A stretch of DNA of 49,063 nt from Clostridiales bacterium UBA7103 (GTDB taxonomy: Bacteria; Bacillota; Clostridia; Oscillospirales; Oscillospiraceae): contig DKYJ01000013.1 of the NCBI GenBank assembly GCA_002493305.1, positions 51,652-100,714 of the forward strand, given 5' to 3'. The notes beneath the pieces are model-generated. The model made no database searches. It was not told the DNA's origin and was given only the letters and a program-made list of their open reading frames with translations. The position numbers and the translations under genes are program-made. Within the stretch, counting starts at the first letter, position 1, and the number at the start of each line of letters is the position of its first letter. Shown here one piece after another: positions 47,855 through 49,063 of the stretch.

Positions 47855-49063
47855 ATGAACATTTTACTATGGCTCACTCCCATTCTCGCGCTTGCGGCGC
47901 TGCTGTTTGCCGCTTACAAAGCTCTCTATGTCTCCAAGGCCGACCCCGGCACGGAGCATATGCAGGAGATCTCCGCCGCTATCGCGGAAGGCGCCTCCGC
48001 ATTCCTCCGCTCAGAGTACAAAATTCTGGTGATTTTTATCATCGTGCTTTTTGTGCTCATTTCCGTTTTCATTGACATTGGCACCGGCATTTGCTTCATT
48101 CTCGGGGCGCTGTGCTCCATTCTGGCCGGATTCTTTGGCATGAAGGTCGCCACGAAGGCCAACGTGCGCACCGCCAATGCCGCCAAAGAGAGCGGCATGA
48201 ACAGGGCGCTTTCCATTGCTTTCTCCGGCGGCTCGGTCATGGGCATGTGTGTTGTGGGTCTGGGTCTGCTGGGCTGCAGCCTTATCTACATAATCACCGG
48301 CAACTATAACATTCTCTTCGGCTTCTCTCTGGGCGCTTCCTCCATTGCGCTTTTCGCCCGTGTGGGCGGCGGTATCTACACTAAGGCCGCCGATGTCGGC
48401 GCTGACCTTGTGGGCAAGGTCGAAGCCGGTATCCCCGAGGACGACCCCCGCAACCCCGCCGTCATCGCCGATAATGTGGGCGACAACGTGGGTGATGTGG
48501 CCGGTATGGGCGCCGACCTGTTTGAGTCTTATGTGGGCGCGCTTGTCTCTGCGCTGACTTTGGGCGTGTCTGTCTACGGTTTATTCACCGGCGCGGGTGC
48601 GCTTTTCCCGCTGGTCATTGCCGCCGTGGGTATCTTTGCCTCCATCATTGCCACCTTTTTTGTGCGCGGCAAGGAGGATTCTAACCCCCACAAGGCTCTG
48701 AAAATGGGCACTTATGTCTCCGCCATTATTGTTTCCGTCGCCTCCATTCCCCTGAGCAAGCTTTTCTTCGACCGCTTTTTCTACTGCGCGCCTATCATCG
48801 CCGGCATCATCGTGGGTCTTGTCATCGGCATTGTGACCGAGGTGTACACCTCCGGCGACTACCGCTCCGTCAAGCGCATCGCCGCCCAGTCTGAGACAGG
48901 CTCCGCCACCACCATCATAAGCGGCGTTGCCGTCGGCATGATGAGCACTTGGGTGCCTATCCTGCTCATCTGCGTGGGCATTTACATCTCCTATGTTGTC
49001 ACCGGCGGGCTTTACGGCATCGCGCTCGCGGCTGTAGGCATGCTCTCCACCACCGGCATCACC
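47855..49063 (+). CDS. hppA: Membrane-bound ion-pumping pyrophosphatase, N-terminal part
   Basis: The first 403 residues of an integral membrane pyrophosphatase that couples PPi hydrolysis to H+ or Na+ export; the frame is open at the window edge and about 40% of the protein is missing. The substrate-binding stretch is intact: ADVGADLVGKVEAG, then IPEDDPRNPAVIADNVGDNV and GDVAGMGADLFESY, with its many Mg-PPi-binding Asp residues. At least eight hydrophobic helices are visible. Ion specificity and K+ dependence are set by residues partly outside the window, so they remain open. TAGGAGAG lies before ATG 47855. Useful to anaerobes for recovering energy from biosynthetic PPi. Confidence 0.93.
   Translation, partial: MNILLWLTPILALAALLFAAYKALYVSKADPGTEHMQEISAAIAEGASAFLRSEYKILVIFIIVLFVLISVFIDIGTGICFILGALCSILAGFFGMKVATKANVRTANAAKESGMNRALSIAFSGGSVMGMCVVGLGLLGCSLIYIITGNYNILFGFSLGASSIALFARVGGGIYTKAADVGADLVGKVEAGIPEDDPRNPAVIADNVGDNVGDVAGMGADLFESYVGALVSALTLGVSVYGLFTGAGALFPLVIAAVGIFASIIATFFVRGKEDSNPHKALKMGTYVSAIIVSVASIPLSKLFFDRFFYCAPIIAGIIVGLVIGIVTEVYTSGDYRSVKRIAAQSETGSATTIISGVAVGMMSTWVPILLICVGIYISYVVTGGLYGIALAAVGMLSTTGIT

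Overview
The window looks like the chromosome of a gut-type Gram-positive Clostridia member (Oscillospiraceae/Ruminococcaceae-like is an inference). Most genes are GC-rich with strong AGGAGG-type ribosome sites and sigma-A promoters. There are sortase, lipoprotein and Firmicutes-style regulator genes, a tRNA with encoded CCA, and no outer-membrane genes. No phage, transposase, rRNA or CRISPR array was found.

Layout. 1-3.5 kb: the end of a class B sortase and a large MBG-repeat surface protein that may be its substrate. 3.5-4.1 kb: a gene-free block of dispersed repeats. 4.1-5.7 kb: a Y-family DNA polymerase with its YolD partner behind a palindromic promoter. 5.8-8.9 kb: a membrane-anchored XRE regulator, then a zinc/cadmium efflux operon (ArsR sensor, separate HMA chaperone, P1B ATPase) with a clear operator. 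9-13.7 kb: a nitroreductase, an acyl-CoA ligase with an E2-like acyltransferase lacking the catalytic His, and a LytR-CpsA-Psr protein. 14-17 kb: a TrpXYZ-type ABC importer. 17-22.3 kb: an MmpL/RND transporter translationally coupled to a GLUG-repeat surface protein. 22.6 kb: tRNA-Gln(CTG). 23-24.7 kb: an ArsB/NhaD-type permease and a small coiled-coil membrane protein.

24.8-32.5 kb: two tandemly duplicated, very large solute-binding lipoproteins with no permease genes, divergent from an OmpR-type two-component system; direct repeats resembling response-regulator sites lie between them. 32.6-34 kb: a Mrp/NBP35 ATPase and a NifX-like protein whose ribosome site is buried in a long hairpin. 34.1-37.7 kb: an FHA-SEDS (RodA/FtsW) fusion with its class B PBP, plus an AT-rich orphan. 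37.8-40.4 kb: an ABC-F protein and a YdcF protein. 46.5-49.1 kb: a DegV protein and the start of a membrane pyrophosphatase that runs off the window.

The most interesting block is 40.4-46.5 kb. It is a tightly packed six-gene operon (ferredoxin-nitroreductase, ferredoxin-PNPOx-like flavoprotein, quaternary-amine ABC transporter of fused permease/binding protein plus ATPase, zinc macrodomain hydrolase, class M sirtuin). It is bounded by strong terminators and divergent from an HxlR regulator with a single Cys. SirTM/macrodomain pairs are known as reversible protein ADP-ribosylation modules usually joined to a lipoylated GcvH-L carrier and LplA2. Here neither is present, and the module is instead embedded among redox and osmolyte genes.
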